Below are positions 48,782 to 58,508 of a stretch of 64,000 nucleotides of DNA, piece after piece; the first letter of the stretch is position 1, and each line of letters begins with the position of its first letter. Made by a program: the position numbers and the translations under genes. A model generated the notes under the pieces. It made no database searches, had not been told where the DNA came from, and was given only the letters and a program-made list of their open reading frames with translations. The stretch covers positions 62,001 to 126,000 of the forward strand of contig JBCCJI010000004.1 in NCBI GenBank assembly GCA_039027855.1, read 5' to 3'. Source of the DNA: Thermohalobaculum sp039027855 (lineage in GTDB: Bacteria; Pseudomonadota; Alphaproteobacteria; Rhodobacterales; Rhodobacteraceae).

Positions 48782-49273
48782 TCAGCGCCGAGCGATCAGG
48801 GCATCGAGCGAGAAGCGCCCGCCGCCCTTGACCGCGAAGACCGCGGCCGCGACGGCCCAGAACACGGCATATTCCCAGCCGCCGTTCGTCCAGAAGAAGC
48901 CCGCGCCGATATGCACGCTGGCGGCAACCGCCAGCATCACCGCGATCATGATTGCGACCGGCCGCGTGGCGAGGCCGAGCGCGAGGGCGAGCCCGCCGAA
49001 GGTCTCCACCGATCCGGCGGCGAGGGCTGCGAGGAACCCGTTCCAGAAGCCAAGCTGCGTCTCGAAGAACTGGCCCGTCGCCTCCAGCCCATGGCCCCCG
49101 AAGGCGCCGAACAGTTTCTGTGCGCCATGGGGCACCAGAAAGAGGCCGACAACGACGCGGAGCGCCGTGTCGGCGATCTCGCCCAGCGTCGCGCTGGCGG
49201 GTGCGGCGATGCGGCTGATCAGGCTCGTGGTGGCGATGCTGGCCGTGCCGTGAAAGTCCGTCGTGATGGTCAT
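48782..49273 (-). CDS. DoxX family membrane protein
   Basis: A 163-residue protein of the DoxX family with four membrane helices. The typical first-helix block LRVVVGLFLVPHGAQKLFGAFGGHG and the FGGLALALGLATRPVAIMIAVMLAVA block are present. DoxX-like proteins have been linked to thiosulfate oxidation and oxidative stress, but most are uncharacterised. The gene is alone, with a dyad at 49372-49386 upstream that could bind a regulator. Confidence 0.88.
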   Translation of the reverse strand: MTITTDFHGTASIATTSLISRIAAPASATLGEIADTALRVVVGLFLVPHGAQKLFGAFGGHGLEATGQFFETQLGFWNGFLAALAAGSVETFGGLALALGLATRPVAIMIAVMLAVAASVHIGAGFFWTNGGWEYAVFWAVAAAVFAVKGGGRFSLDALIARR

Positions 49274-49371
49274 GGTTCTGTCTCCCGTCTCTCGATCACG
49301 CGGTGTGCGTGGATGACGGGAACATGGCAGTGCATCGAAACAGCATAAAGCCGCTATTCAGGCATTTATTA

Positions 49372-49386
49372 TTGCGAATACCGCAA
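49372..49386. promoter_or_regulatory. TTGCG-N5-CGCAA dyad upstream of the DoxX gene
   Basis: A perfect 5-5-5 inverted repeat in an AT-rich stretch, about 100 nt before the DoxX start and 31 nt beyond the pyk stop. The form fits the T-N11-A pattern of LysR-type binding sites; no lysR gene is adjacent. A TATGCT hexamer on the minus strand (49348-49343) could be the DoxX -10. Confidence 0.4.
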
Positions 49387-49416
49387 CAAAATTAGCAACC
49401 TTCGGTCAAATGCCCC

Positions 49417-50868
49417 TCAGAACTCCGCCGAGCCTTCGAAGATCGCCTTCTCGTCGCAGGGCGCGACGCGCAGGATATTGGTCGAGCCCGAGACGTTGAA
49501 GGGCACGCCCGCGGTGACCACGATCTTGTCCTTGTTCTCGGCAAAGCCGTCGCGCTTGGCGGCCCTGACAGCCGAGACCACCGCCAGCTTGAAGCGGTCC
49601 ACCGGCTCCGAGACCACGTTGTGCAGCCCCCAGGTCATGCATAGCCTGCGCGCCGTCTCGCGCACCGGGGTAAGCGCGATGATCGGCACGCGCGGCCGCT
49701 CGCGCGCCATCAGGCTCGCGGTCGTGCCTGAATGGGTGAAACAGGCGATGCCCTTGACCTGCGTCGCCTCGGCGACCTCGCGCGCGGCGGCGGTGATCGC
49801 ATCGGCGACCGAGGTACGGTCCACTTCGCGCGCGGCCTCGATGATCTGGCGGTGGAGTTCCTCGATCTCCACGCGGCGCGCGATCTGGTCCATCATGGCG
49901 ACCGCCTCGGCCGGGTACTGGCCCGCGGCGCTTTCGGCCGAGAGCATCACGCAATCGGCGCCCTCGTAGATCGCGTTGGCGACATCGGTGACTTCGGCCC
50001 GGGTGGGGATCGGGCTCGAGATCATGCTCTCCAGCATCTGGGTCGCGACCACCACGGGCTTGGCCGCCGCGCGGCATTTGCGCACCAACCGCTTCTGGAT
50101 CGGCGGCAGGTCGGCATTGTCCATCTCGACGCCCAGATCGCCGCGCGCGACCATCACCCCGTCGACCACCGCCAGGATCTCGTCGAAACGCTCCACCGCG
50201 GCGGGCTTCTCGACCTTCACCATGATGGCGACCTTGCGCTTGCCGATCAGCTCACGCGCCTCCAGCACGTCCTCGGGCCGCTGCACGAAGCTGAGCGCGA
50301 GCCAGTCGACGCCCTGCTCCAGCACGAACTCCAGATCGGCGCGGTCCTTATCGGTCAGCGCGGCGAGCGGCAGCACGACATCGGGGACATTCACGCCCTT
50401 GTTGTTCGAGATCTCGCCGCCGACCTCCACCTCGCAATCGGCGAAGTCCGGGCCGCAGTCGCGCACCACGGCGCGCACCTTGCCGTCATTGACGAGCAGA
50501 TGCGCCCCGGGCTTCAGCGCGGCGAAGATCTCGGGATGGGGCAGATGGACCCGCGTCGCGTCGCCCTCGCTCTCGTCCAGATCGAAGCGGAAGCGCTGCC
50601 CGATCTCCAGCTGGTGCGGCCCATCGGCGAAGCGGCCGACGCGCAGCTTTGGCCCCTGCAGATCGCCGAGGATCGCGACCGGGCGCTCCATCTCGTGCTC
50701 GATATCGCGGATCAGTTGCACGCGCTCGGCCTGGTCGGCATGGGTGCCGTGGCTCATGTTGAGGCGGAACACGTCGACGCCCTTTTCGAACAGGGTGCGC
50801 AGCATCTCGCGCGATGAGCATGACGGGCCGACGGTGGCGACGATCCTGACATTGCGATTACGGCGCAT
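49417..50868 (-). CDS. pyk: Pyruvate kinase
   Basis: Pyruvate kinase converts phosphoenolpyruvate and ADP to pyruvate and ATP. The 483 residues begin with RIVATVGPSC and RLNMSHG. The active-site signature IMVKVEKPAAVERFDEIL (catalytic lysine), VARGDLGVE, and the ATQMLESMI block follow. The C-terminal allosteric domain is present. It is a single gene; the region upstream (50869-51052) is shared with a divergent N-formylglutamate amidohydrolase. Confidence 0.97.
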   Translation of the reverse strand: MRRNRNVRIVATVGPSCSSREMLRTLFEKGVDVFRLNMSHGTHADQAERVQLIRDIEHEMERPVAILGDLQGPKLRVGRFADGPHQLEIGQRFRFDLDESEGDATRVHLPHPEIFAALKPGAHLLVNDGKVRAVVRDCGPDFADCEVEVGGEISNNKGVNVPDVVLPLAALTDKDRADLEFVLEQGVDWLALSFVQRPEDVLEARELIGKRKVAIMVKVEKPAAVERFDEILAVVDGVMVARGDLGVEMDNADLPPIQKRLVRKCRAAAKPVVVATQMLESMISSPIPTRAEVTDVANAIYEGADCVMLSAESAAGQYPAEAVAMMDQIARRVEIEELHRQIIEAAREVDRTSVADAITAAAREVAEATQVKGIACFTHSGTTASLMARERPRVPIIALTPVRETARRLCMTWGLHNVVSEPVDRFKLAVVSAVRAAKRDGFAENKDKIVVTAGVPFNVSGSTNILRVAPCDEKAIFEGSAEF

Positions 50869-51052
50869 GGTTCCTTCCCCTCGTTGTCTTGGCCGCGATC
50901 ATCCGTCCCGCCCGCCGCCGGTTCAAGGCGCAGGGCGCTACCTTCATGGGCGTGTCGCGGGACTTCCGCCCAATGGATGGGCGGCGTATCAGGATCGTCG
51001 GCGCGCTGCGGTGATGGACCAAAGCCGCACCGACGGACAAGAGGGGCGGTCG

Positions 51053-51880
51053 ATGGCCGACGGGACGAGCGGATGGAACGGCGCCGTGGAGCGGATCTCA
51101 CCGTCCGAGGGTAGCCCCGACACCGGTTGGCGTGCCGTCGTGATCTGCGATCATGCGCGCAATGCCCAGCCGCCCGGCATCGACCTCGGCCTGTCAGACG
51201 TGGAAATGGCGCGCCATATCGCTTTTGACCCCGGCGCACGGGGCACGGTGGTCGAGCTAGCGCGCCGGCTGCGCGGGCCGGCGGTGATGTCGACGTTTTC
51301 GCGCCTCGTCATCGACCCAAACCGGGGCGAGGACGACCCGACGCTGGTGATGCGGCTCTATGATGGGACCATCATCCCCGGAAACCGCCACGTCGAGACG
51401 GCCGAGATTGAGGCCCGGTTGGCCGCCTATCATCGCCCCTATCACCATGCGCTGGACGCGGCGCTGGATGCGGTGATCGCCGCCGGCGAAGTGCCGCTGA
51501 TCGTGTCGATCCATTCCTTCACACCGCAACTGCGCGGCCGAGCACCTCGGCCCTGGCAGATCGGGCTGCTGTACGACAAGGATGTGCGCGTCGCCGAACC
51601 CCTGTACCGCGTGCTGGAGGACATGGGGCCTGGACCAGACGGGTCGGCGCCGGTGATCGGAGACAACGAGCCCTATTCCGGTCAGCTCCGCGGTGACTGT
51701 CTTTGGCGCCATGGCACGATGCGCGGGATTGCGCATGTGCTGGTGGAGATCCGCAACGACCTGATCGCGACCCCCGCCGACGAGATCGCCTGGGCCGCCC
51801 ATCTCGATCGGGCGCTGCGGCGTGCTCTGCCACCGCAGACGCTTGGTTTCCTGGCGCCTTCCGAGCCCCTATCTGTCTGA
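51053..51880 (+). CDS. N-formylglutamate amidohydrolase family protein
   Basis: A 275-residue zinc-type hydrolase of the HutG2/N-formylglutamate deformylase family, which cleaves N-formyl-glutamate in one route of histidine breakdown; many members have other substrates. Features are VVICDHARNAQPP, FSRLVIDPNR, VSIHSFTPQLRG and GDNEPYSG. The ATG at 51053 has GAGGGG upstream; another ATG at 51014 is possible. A very long open frame reaching 49976 is pyk antisense and is discarded. It may lead a short operon with the small genes that follow. Confidence 0.87.
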   Translation: MADGTSGWNGAVERISPSEGSPDTGWRAVVICDHARNAQPPGIDLGLSDVEMARHIAFDPGARGTVVELARRLRGPAVMSTFSRLVIDPNRGEDDPTLVMRLYDGTIIPGNRHVETAEIEARLAAYHRPYHHALDAALDAVIAAGEVPLIVSIHSFTPQLRGRAPRPWQIGLLYDKDVRVAEPLYRVLEDMGPGPDGSAPVIGDNEPYSGQLRGDCLWRHGTMRGIAHVLVEIRNDLIATPADEIAWAAHLDRALRRALPPQTLGFLAPSEPLSV

Positions 51881-51917
51881 TCGGTGGGGTTGCTGCGACG
51901 CTCGGGAGGGATGGTTC

Positions 51918-52055
51918 ATGGGGGAGATCGTGATGGGCTTTGTCAGGGTCGCCGTCTCTTTGCTCGATCTTCTGGCCGCCGCTGAGTTCATCGGCAGCCG
52001 CGACACCAAACGCAAGAAAGCCAAAGCCAGCCGGCGCAAGGGAAGACCGCAATGA
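51918..52055 (+). CDS. Small membrane protein (45 aa)
   Basis: A 45-codon gene with a strong GGGAGG 8 nt before the ATG, and a stop overlapping the DUF1244 start by 4 nt (ATGA). The product has one hydrophobic helix (about 5-22, GFVRVAVSLLDLLAAAEF) followed by a lysine/arginine-rich tail (DTKRKKAKASRRKGR). The membrane helix plus basic tail suggests an inner-membrane peptide with a cytoplasmic C-terminus. No family is recognised, but the translational coupling favours a real gene. Confidence 0.55.
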   Translation: MGEIVMGFVRVAVSLLDLLAAAEFIGSRDTKRKKAKASRRKGRPQ

Positions 52056-52378
52056 CCGACCAGCCAGCATCCAATGCCCATGGTTCGAGCCTCAGCGAAA
52101 CGGAGATCGAGGCCGCTGTCTTCCGGCGCCTCCGCGATCATCTGCGCGCGAGTACCGAGGTGCAGAACATCGACATGATGAACCTCGCCGGCTTTTGCCG
52201 GAACTGCCTGTCGCGCTGGTACCAGGAGGCGGTGGAGGAGGCGGGCGGCAGCCTCGACAAAGCCGCGTCACGCGAGATCGTCTACGGCATGCCCTACGAG
52301 ACCTGGCGCGAGCGCTATCAGACCGAGGCGAGCGACGCCCAGAAACAGGTTTTTGAGGCGCGCGGCGGCGGTCACTGA
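52052..52378 (+). CDS. DUF1244 domain-containing protein
   Basis: A 108-residue protein of the DUF1244 (small conserved proteobacterial) family. The conserved core is VFRRLRDHL followed by VQNIDMMNLAGFCRNCLSRWY and YGMPYETWRERYQ. A CxxC pair in FCRNCL may bind a metal. Structures exist for the family but its function is not known. Translation is coupled to the 45-residue gene. The stop codon is the first element of an 11-bp tandem repeat. Confidence 0.92.
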   Translation: MTDQPASNAHGSSLSETEIEAAVFRRLRDHLRASTEVQNIDMMNLAGFCRNCLSRWYQEAVEEAGGSLDKAASREIVYGMPYETWRERYQTEASDAQKQVFEARGGGH

Positions 52379-52408
52379 GAGCCCCCTGAGAGCCCCCTGA
52401 GAGCCCTG
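52376..52408. repeat. 11-bp tandem repeat starting at the DUF1244 stop
   Basis: TGAGAGCCCCC occurs at 52376-52386 and 52387-52397, followed by the variant TGAGAGCCCTG (52398-52408). The first TGA is the stop codon. The tract probably arose by slippage. Confidence 0.75.
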
Positions 52409-52566
52409 GGGGAGACACCGGGGAAGCACCGTTCGGCAGGCTGCAATGCGCCCCGGCTCACGCCCTTTCCAAGGCGCGGGCGATCGTCTAGGCCCTGTCG
52501 CTCCGCGCGCCGGTCGGCCTTGCCGGCTCACCCCGGGCCAGCGCGGCGGGCCAAGAGGGGACAGCC

Positions 52567-52839
52567 ATGAGCGAGACCATCACCGAGGGCACCGGCCAGG
52601 TCGCCGCCGGACAGCTGCGCGCGATTATCGAGCGGATCGAGCGGCTGGAGGAGGAGAAGAAGGAGATCGCCGAGCAGATCAAGGAAGTCTATGCCGAGGC
52701 CAAGGCGAACGGTTTCGACACCAAGATCCTGCGCAAGGTGGTCAGTCTTCGGAAAAAGGACGCGCAGGAGCGCGAGGAGGAAGACGCGATCCTCGAGCTT
52801 TATCTCGATGCGCTCGGCATGGGCGCGGTCAGGGGCTAA
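52567..52839 (+). CDS. gapR: DUF2312 family nucleoid protein GapR
   Basis: A 90-residue member of the GapR family, whose Caulobacter prototype binds over-twisted, AT-rich DNA ahead of replication and transcription as a coiled-coil clamp. The core QLRAIIERIERLEEEKKEIAEQIKEVYAEAKANGFDTKIL, read in shorter blocks, aligns along its whole length, and VVSLRKKDAQEREEEDAILELYLDALG ends it. Mostly helical. The ATG follows GAGGGGACAGCC. The next gene starts 7 nt after its stop. Confidence 0.92.
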   Translation: MSETITEGTGQVAAGQLRAIIERIERLEEEKKEIAEQIKEVYAEAKANGFDTKILRKVVSLRKKDAQEREEEDAILELYLDALGMGAVRG

Positions 52840-52846
52840 CACCTGG

Positions 52847-53263
52847 ATGGCCGATCTCGCGGCCCATGCGGCCTTCGCCTCCACCGCGCTCGGCGATGCC
52901 GCGCTGACGGCGATCCGGATCGAGGGGGGCAGTCTGTTTTTGCAAGTCGAGCTACCGCTGCTGCCGGGCCACCCCGACTACACGCCGCCGCCACGTGGAG
53001 AACGCCATTGCCTGGCGGTCTGTTTGCTGTCGTTCCGTGGCCTTGGTGCCGTGACCCTGAAGCTGGCCGCTGACGCCGCGCGGCCGGCGGCCGATGGCAG
53101 CGTGGAATTCAGCGGTATCGATAGCCTGATGCGCCAGCAGGGCAGCGAGCAGGGCGACTATACTGTCGCCGGTGGCTGGGGGTCGATCACCCTGCAGGCA
53201 AAAAGCCTCGATCTTCGGATGGAGGGGGATCAGCCCGGGGCTGCCCCCAGGCCAGTCGGATAA
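52847..53263 (+). CDS. Hypothetical protein (138 aa) downstream of gapR
   Basis: A 138-residue soluble protein starting 7 nt after gapR, so probably co-transcribed. It looks like a beta-rich domain with short strands (LTAIRIEGGSLFLQVELPLLPG, AVCLLSFRGLGAVTLKLAAD, GSITLQAKSLDLRM). No signal peptide, membrane segment or catalytic motif is visible, and I do not recognise a family. The open frame extends upstream across gapR, but the ATG at 52847 is the sensible start. Confidence 0.6.
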   Translation: MADLAAHAAFASTALGDAALTAIRIEGGSLFLQVELPLLPGHPDYTPPPRGERHCLAVCLLSFRGLGAVTLKLAADAARPAADGSVEFSGIDSLMRQQGSEQGDYTVAGGWGSITLQAKSLDLRMEGDQPGAAPRPVG

Positions 53264-53316
53264 GCCGGCGCCGCGGCCCAGTCAGGGCTTGCGTCAGGCC
53301 CTGCGACGGGCCGGCT

Positions 53317-54795
<1,479 letters not shown>

Positions 54796-55288
54796 CACTC
54801 ACCCAATTCGCTCACACACGCTCTGATGTTGTGATGACGTTTCATTTCGGTCTTTGCGGGGCGCGATCTTGACGAAACCGAGACAGTTTTCCCGCCTTCC
54901 ATCGGTGCTCTCGGGCCCTGACTGTCCCGATACGAAAGTCCTGGGCGCCCTAACGCCGCGACTCATGTTTCCTTTTGGTTCAATGCCCTCCAAGGTCGTT
55001 TTGTCTCGTCGTGGTTCAGTTTCCGGGCGCGATGACCGCTGTCTGGCGTCACGCCTGCTGCGGCTGCGTCGTGTGAGTGCGCATGAGTCGCCGAAAAGTT
55101 CTCTCAGATCCTGCGGGCTGTGCTTTATTGGCGACGTTGGAACGAAAAACCCGGTTGCAGCGGTCCGCGCCAGCGGCATGGATTGTCGGTAACGTCACGC
55201 TGTGGTTAGGCAGTCTTGGAACAAGGCTTTGGCGGCCGAGGAGCCCGGGACAGGGCGGCGCATAACCGCCCGAAAGACGGAGAGTGGA
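54796..55288. other. 493-nt gap between divergent regulator and OmpA genes
   Basis: Both strands have open frames over 100 codons, but none shows domain-like composition or a ribosome binding site. A hairpin (GGGCGG 55253-55258, CCGCCC 55266-55271) stands 17 nt before the OmpA start codon. Promoters for both divergent genes must lie here; none is obvious. Confidence 0.45.
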
Positions 55289-56125
55289 ATGAAGAAGATC
55301 ACTGTGATCATGATGACGGCCTCGGCGCTCGGCCTTGCGGCTTGTGCGACGAAGCCCGACCTGCCGGGCTCGACCCTTCCGGGTATCGGCTTCGAGCGTG
55401 AGTTGAACCAGGGCTATGACGGCGCCGGCTTTAGCGGCGCATTGGCCCGCGAATACACCGAGCTCGGCCGTCGTGCCGCCGGTGATGTGCGCTGGTACAA
55501 CTCGACTGCCTACGTCGCGAAGGCACGCGCCGCCGGCGCTGGCGCCGATGTTGGCCCCTGGGAGCCGGCATCGCTCGGCGTCGCCGACACCGAGGCCGGA
55601 TCGCTTTACGATGAGACTGTGGCGATCATCCTCGCCAACCGCGAGGAGCGCCCCGAGGCGTGTGCCCGTCTTCAGGCGATGTGGGACCAGTGGCTTGAGG
55701 CGCTGCGCGGTGGCGAGGGGTCGTGCATCTCGGCCGAAGACGCTTTTGCGCTTTACAACGAGGCGAAGGCCGCTTGCCTGCCGCCCCCGATCGACACGAA
55801 CTTCATCGTGTATTTCGGCTTCGACCGCAGCAGCCTTACGGCCGCGGCGCGTGAGACCCTCGACGAGGTTGTCGCTGCGTTCAGCGATATCGGCGCTGTC
55901 GCCGCCTCGATCGTCGGCCATACCGATACGGTCGGTTCGAACAACTACAACCAGGCTCTGTCCGAGCGTCGTGCGCGCACCGTGTCGCGCGGTCTTGTGC
56001 AGCGCGGCATCCCTGCCGATGCGCAGACCGTCGCTGGCCGCGGCGAGCGCGAGCTGGACGTGCAGACCGGCGACAATGTGCGCGAGCAGCTCAACCGCCG
56101 CGTCGAGATCACGCTGTCGCAGTGA
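55289..56125 (+). CDS. OmpA family outer-membrane lipoprotein
   Basis: A 278-residue lipoprotein with a lipobox GLAAC (Cys19) and a C-terminal OmpA peptidoglycan-binding domain (about 170-278). The domain starts with FIVYFGFDRSSLTAAARETL and contains VGHTDTVGSNNYNQALSERRARTV and NRRVEITLS. The middle part (about 25-165) contains no known domain, though its conserved cysteines (ACARLQ, SCIS, ACLPPP) may pair. It anchors the outer membrane to peptidoglycan. GGAGAG precedes the ATG. It is followed by a strong terminator. Confidence 0.92.
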   Translation: MKKITVIMMTASALGLAACATKPDLPGSTLPGIGFERELNQGYDGAGFSGALAREYTELGRRAAGDVRWYNSTAYVAKARAAGAGADVGPWEPASLGVADTEAGSLYDETVAIILANREERPEACARLQAMWDQWLEALRGGEGSCISAEDAFALYNEAKAACLPPPIDTNFIVYFGFDRSSLTAAARETLDEVVAAFSDIGAVAASIVGHTDTVGSNNYNQALSERRARTVSRGLVQRGIPADAQTVAGRGERELDVQTGDNVREQLNRRVEITLSQ

Positions 56126-56148
56126 TCGACAGCGTCGACTGAGACACC

Positions 56149-56183
56149 GGGCCTCGCAGGAAACTGCGGGGCCCTTTCCTTTT
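56149..56183 (+). terminator. Intrinsic terminator after the OmpA gene
   Basis: GGGCCTCGCAG (56149-56159) pairs with CTGCGGGGCCC (56164-56174) with one wobble, around a GAAA loop, followed by TTTCCTTTT. Confidence 0.88.
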
Positions 56184-56255
56184 GGCAATCGGAGGGACCC
56201 CTTGTGCCGCGCTCCGCCGTGCGCACATGAACTCTATGCAGAAAGGGAGAGCCCC

Positions 56256-56627
56256 ATGAGACAGCACCCGATGCTTGCAGCGCTTTTTGCCGCGATGCTG
56301 ACGACCGTGCCAGCGAGTGTGGTCAGCGCCCAGGACCTGCCGCCTGCTGAACGGGAGCGCTCGGGCGACGGGCTCGATCTCGATCTCCTGAAGCAGGAGT
56401 TCGACCGCGTCTGGGACGATCTGGTCGAGGAAGCGCAACCGACGCTGGATCGTCTGGGCAATACCTTCGACACGCTGCGCCAGGTCGATGACCTCCGCCA
56501 TTACGAAGATCCGGTGATCATGGAGAACGGCGACATCCTGATCCGGCGCCGCGAGGGTGCGCCGCCCCTGCCTGAGGTTGAGGACACCGAAGAGAGCCCG
56601 TACGGAGAGGGTGGCACCGCCCTCTGA
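56256..56627 (+). CDS. Small secreted protein (123 aa), unknown function
   Basis: A 123-residue protein with a signal peptide (about 1-26, ending VSAQ). The mature part is acidic with one amphipathic helix (LDLLKQEFDRVWDDLVEEAQPTLDRLGNTFDTLRQV) and ends HYEDPVIMENGDILIRRREGAPPLP. This last block recurs in Rhodobacterales proteins often labelled AAA+ ATPase in error, since no nucleotide-binding motif is present. GGGAGAG precedes the ATG. The upstream frame in phase is antisense to OmpA and is discarded. Confidence 0.75.
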   Translation: MRQHPMLAALFAAMLTTVPASVVSAQDLPPAERERSGDGLDLDLLKQEFDRVWDDLVEEAQPTLDRLGNTFDTLRQVDDLRHYEDPVIMENGDILIRRREGAPPLPEVEDTEESPYGEGGTAL

Positions 56628-56669
56628 CGCGCTACCGCCACCGCCGGCACCTGACCTTACGAGGACCCG

Positions 56670-58508
56670 ATGACGCTCACGCTCAAGCTGCCCCAAACCG
56701 ACGCGCTGCGCGCGCCCGCCGACGATGCCGCGGGGGCAGCTGCGCTGGGGGATCTGCCGGTCTGGGATCTGAGCGACCTCTACCAATCCGACGACGATCC
56801 CCGCCTGATCGCCGACCTCGATGCCACGACCGAGGCGGCCAAGTCCTTTGCCGCCGACTACGAGGGCAAGCTCGCCGATCTCGACGGCAATGGTCTGGCC
56901 GAAGCGGTCGCCCGCTACGAGGCGATGCAGACCACGCTCGGCCGGATCATGAGCTATGTGGGCCTGCGTTATCAGCAGAACACGCAAGACCCCGAGCGGG
57001 CGCGCATGATGGGCAACATGCAGGTCCGCGTGACCGAGATCACCAACCCGATGGTGTTCTTCACGCTGGAGCTCAACAAGCTCGACGCCGAGGCGCTCAT
57101 CGCGCGCTACGACGCCTCGCCGGCGCTTGCGCGCTATCGTCCATGGCTCGACCGGGTCCGCTCGCTCGCGCCCTATCAGCTCTCGGATGAGCTTGAGAAA
57201 TTCCTGCACGATCAGTCGGTCGTCGGTGCCTCCGCCTGGAACCGGCTGTTTGACGAGACGATGTCGGCGCTGACCTTCGATGTGGACGGCGAGACGCTGG
57301 CGCTCGAACAGACGCTGACCTTGATGACCGACACCGACCGCGCCCGGCGCGAGGTGGCGGGCAAGGCGCTGGCCAAGACGCTGGGTGCGAACGTCCGCCT
57401 GTTCACTTTGATCCACAACACGCTGATCAAGGAGAAGGAGATCGAGGACCGCTGGCGCAGTCTGCCGACCCCCGATCACGGTCGCCACATGGCCAACCAT
57501 GTCGAGCCCGAGGTCGTCGATGCGCTCCGCACCTCGGTGATGGGGGCCTGCCCACGCCTCAGCCACCGCTATTATGCGCTGAAGGCCAAATGGCTGGGGC
57601 TGGAGAAGCTGGAGTTCTGGGACCGCAACGCGCCCCTGCCGCAGACGCCCGACCGTCTGATCGGCTGGGAGGAGGCGCGCGACACTGTGCTGGGCGCCTA
57701 TGGCGGGTTCGATCCCAAGATGGCCGAACTGGCCGAGCCGTTCTTCGACAAGGGCTGGATCGACGCGCCGGCGAGCCCCGGCAAGGCGCCAGGGGCCTTT
57801 GCCCACCCCACGGTGAGCGATGCGCACCCTTACGTGCTGCTGAACTACCTCGGCAAACCGCGGGACGTGATGACGCTGGCGCATGAACTTGGCCACGGCG
57901 TCCATCAGCGGCTGGCCGCGGGGCAGGGAGAGCTTCTGTCCTCGACCCCCCTGACGCTGGCCGAGACCGCCTCGGTATTCGGCGAGATGCTGACCTTCCG
58001 CCGCCTCTTGGATGCCGAGACCGACCCTGCCCGGCGCAAGCAGCTGCTGGCAGGCAAGGTGGAGGACATGATCAACACGGTCGTCCGCCAGATCGCCTTC
58101 TACGAGTTCGAGCGCCGCATCCACGCGGCCCGGCGCGAGGGCGAGTTGTCATCCGACCAGTTGGGCGAGATCTGGATGGCGGTGCAGGTCGAGAGCCTCG
58201 GCCCCGCGATCACTCTCAGCGAGGGCTACGAGACCTTCTGGGCCTATATCCCGCACTTCATCCACGTGCCGTTCTATGTTTACGCCTATGCCTTCGGCGA
58301 CGGCCTCGTGAACGCGCTTTATGCCGTCTACGAACAGGGAGAGCCTGGCTTTCAGGCCAAGTATTTCGAGATGCTGTCGGCCGGTGGGTCCAAGCACCAC
58401 AAGGACCTGCTGGCGCCCTTCGGCCTCGACGCGTCGGACCCGGCCTTCTGGAACCACGGCCTCGACCTGATCGACCGCTTCATCACCGAACTGGAAGCCA
58501 TGGCATAG
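56670..58508 (+). CDS. pepF: M3 family oligoendopeptidase F
   Basis: A 612-residue cytosolic zinc oligopeptidase. The metal motif is LAHELGHGVHQ (HELGH at 405-409), followed by the distal glutamate in ETASVFGEML. The N-terminal helical domain (LSDLYQSDDDP, then DFVADYEGKLADL-like helices) and the C-terminal YVYAYAFGDGLVNALY segment match PepF/M3B. It degrades short peptides. The stop codon overlaps the GTG of the next gene by one base. Confidence 0.95.
   Translation: MTLTLKLPQTDALRAPADDAAGAAALGDLPVWDLSDLYQSDDDPRLIADLDATTEAAKSFAADYEGKLADLDGNGLAEAVARYEAMQTTLGRIMSYVGLRYQQNTQDPERARMMGNMQVRVTEITNPMVFFTLELNKLDAEALIARYDASPALARYRPWLDRVRSLAPYQLSDELEKFLHDQSVVGASAWNRLFDETMSALTFDVDGETLALEQTLTLMTDTDRARREVAGKALAKTLGANVRLFTLIHNTLIKEKEIEDRWRSLPTPDHGRHMANHVEPEVVDALRTSVMGACPRLSHRYYALKAKWLGLEKLEFWDRNAPLPQTPDRLIGWEEARDTVLGAYGGFDPKMAELAEPFFDKGWIDAPASPGKAPGAFAHPTVSDAHPYVLLNYLGKPRDVMTLAHELGHGVHQRLAAGQGELLSSTPLTLAETASVFGEMLTFRRLLDAETDPARRKQLLAGKVEDMINTVVRQIAFYEFERRIHAARREGELSSDQLGEIWMAVQVESLGPAITLSEGYETFWAYIPHFIHVPFYVYAYAFGDGLVNALYAVYEQGEPGFQAKYFEMLSAGGSKHHKDLLAPFGLDASDPAFWNHGLDLIDRFITELEAMA

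Noticed and set aside
49976..51012. Long plus-strand open frame leading into the N-formylglutamate amidohydrolase
   Set aside because: It is antisense to pyk and has Ser/Arg-rich, non-protein composition. The family-like sequence begins near 51053, where a ribosome binding site is present.
54854..55192. Open frames on both strands between the sigma-54 regulator and the OmpA gene
   Set aside because: Composition is arbitrary, the two frames overlap antisense, and neither has a start signal. Treated as intergenic.
56256..56627. AAA+ ATPase label often given to this small protein family
   Set aside because: No Walker A or B motif is present. The protein is a short secreted helix-rich protein, so the label is probably an inherited database error.
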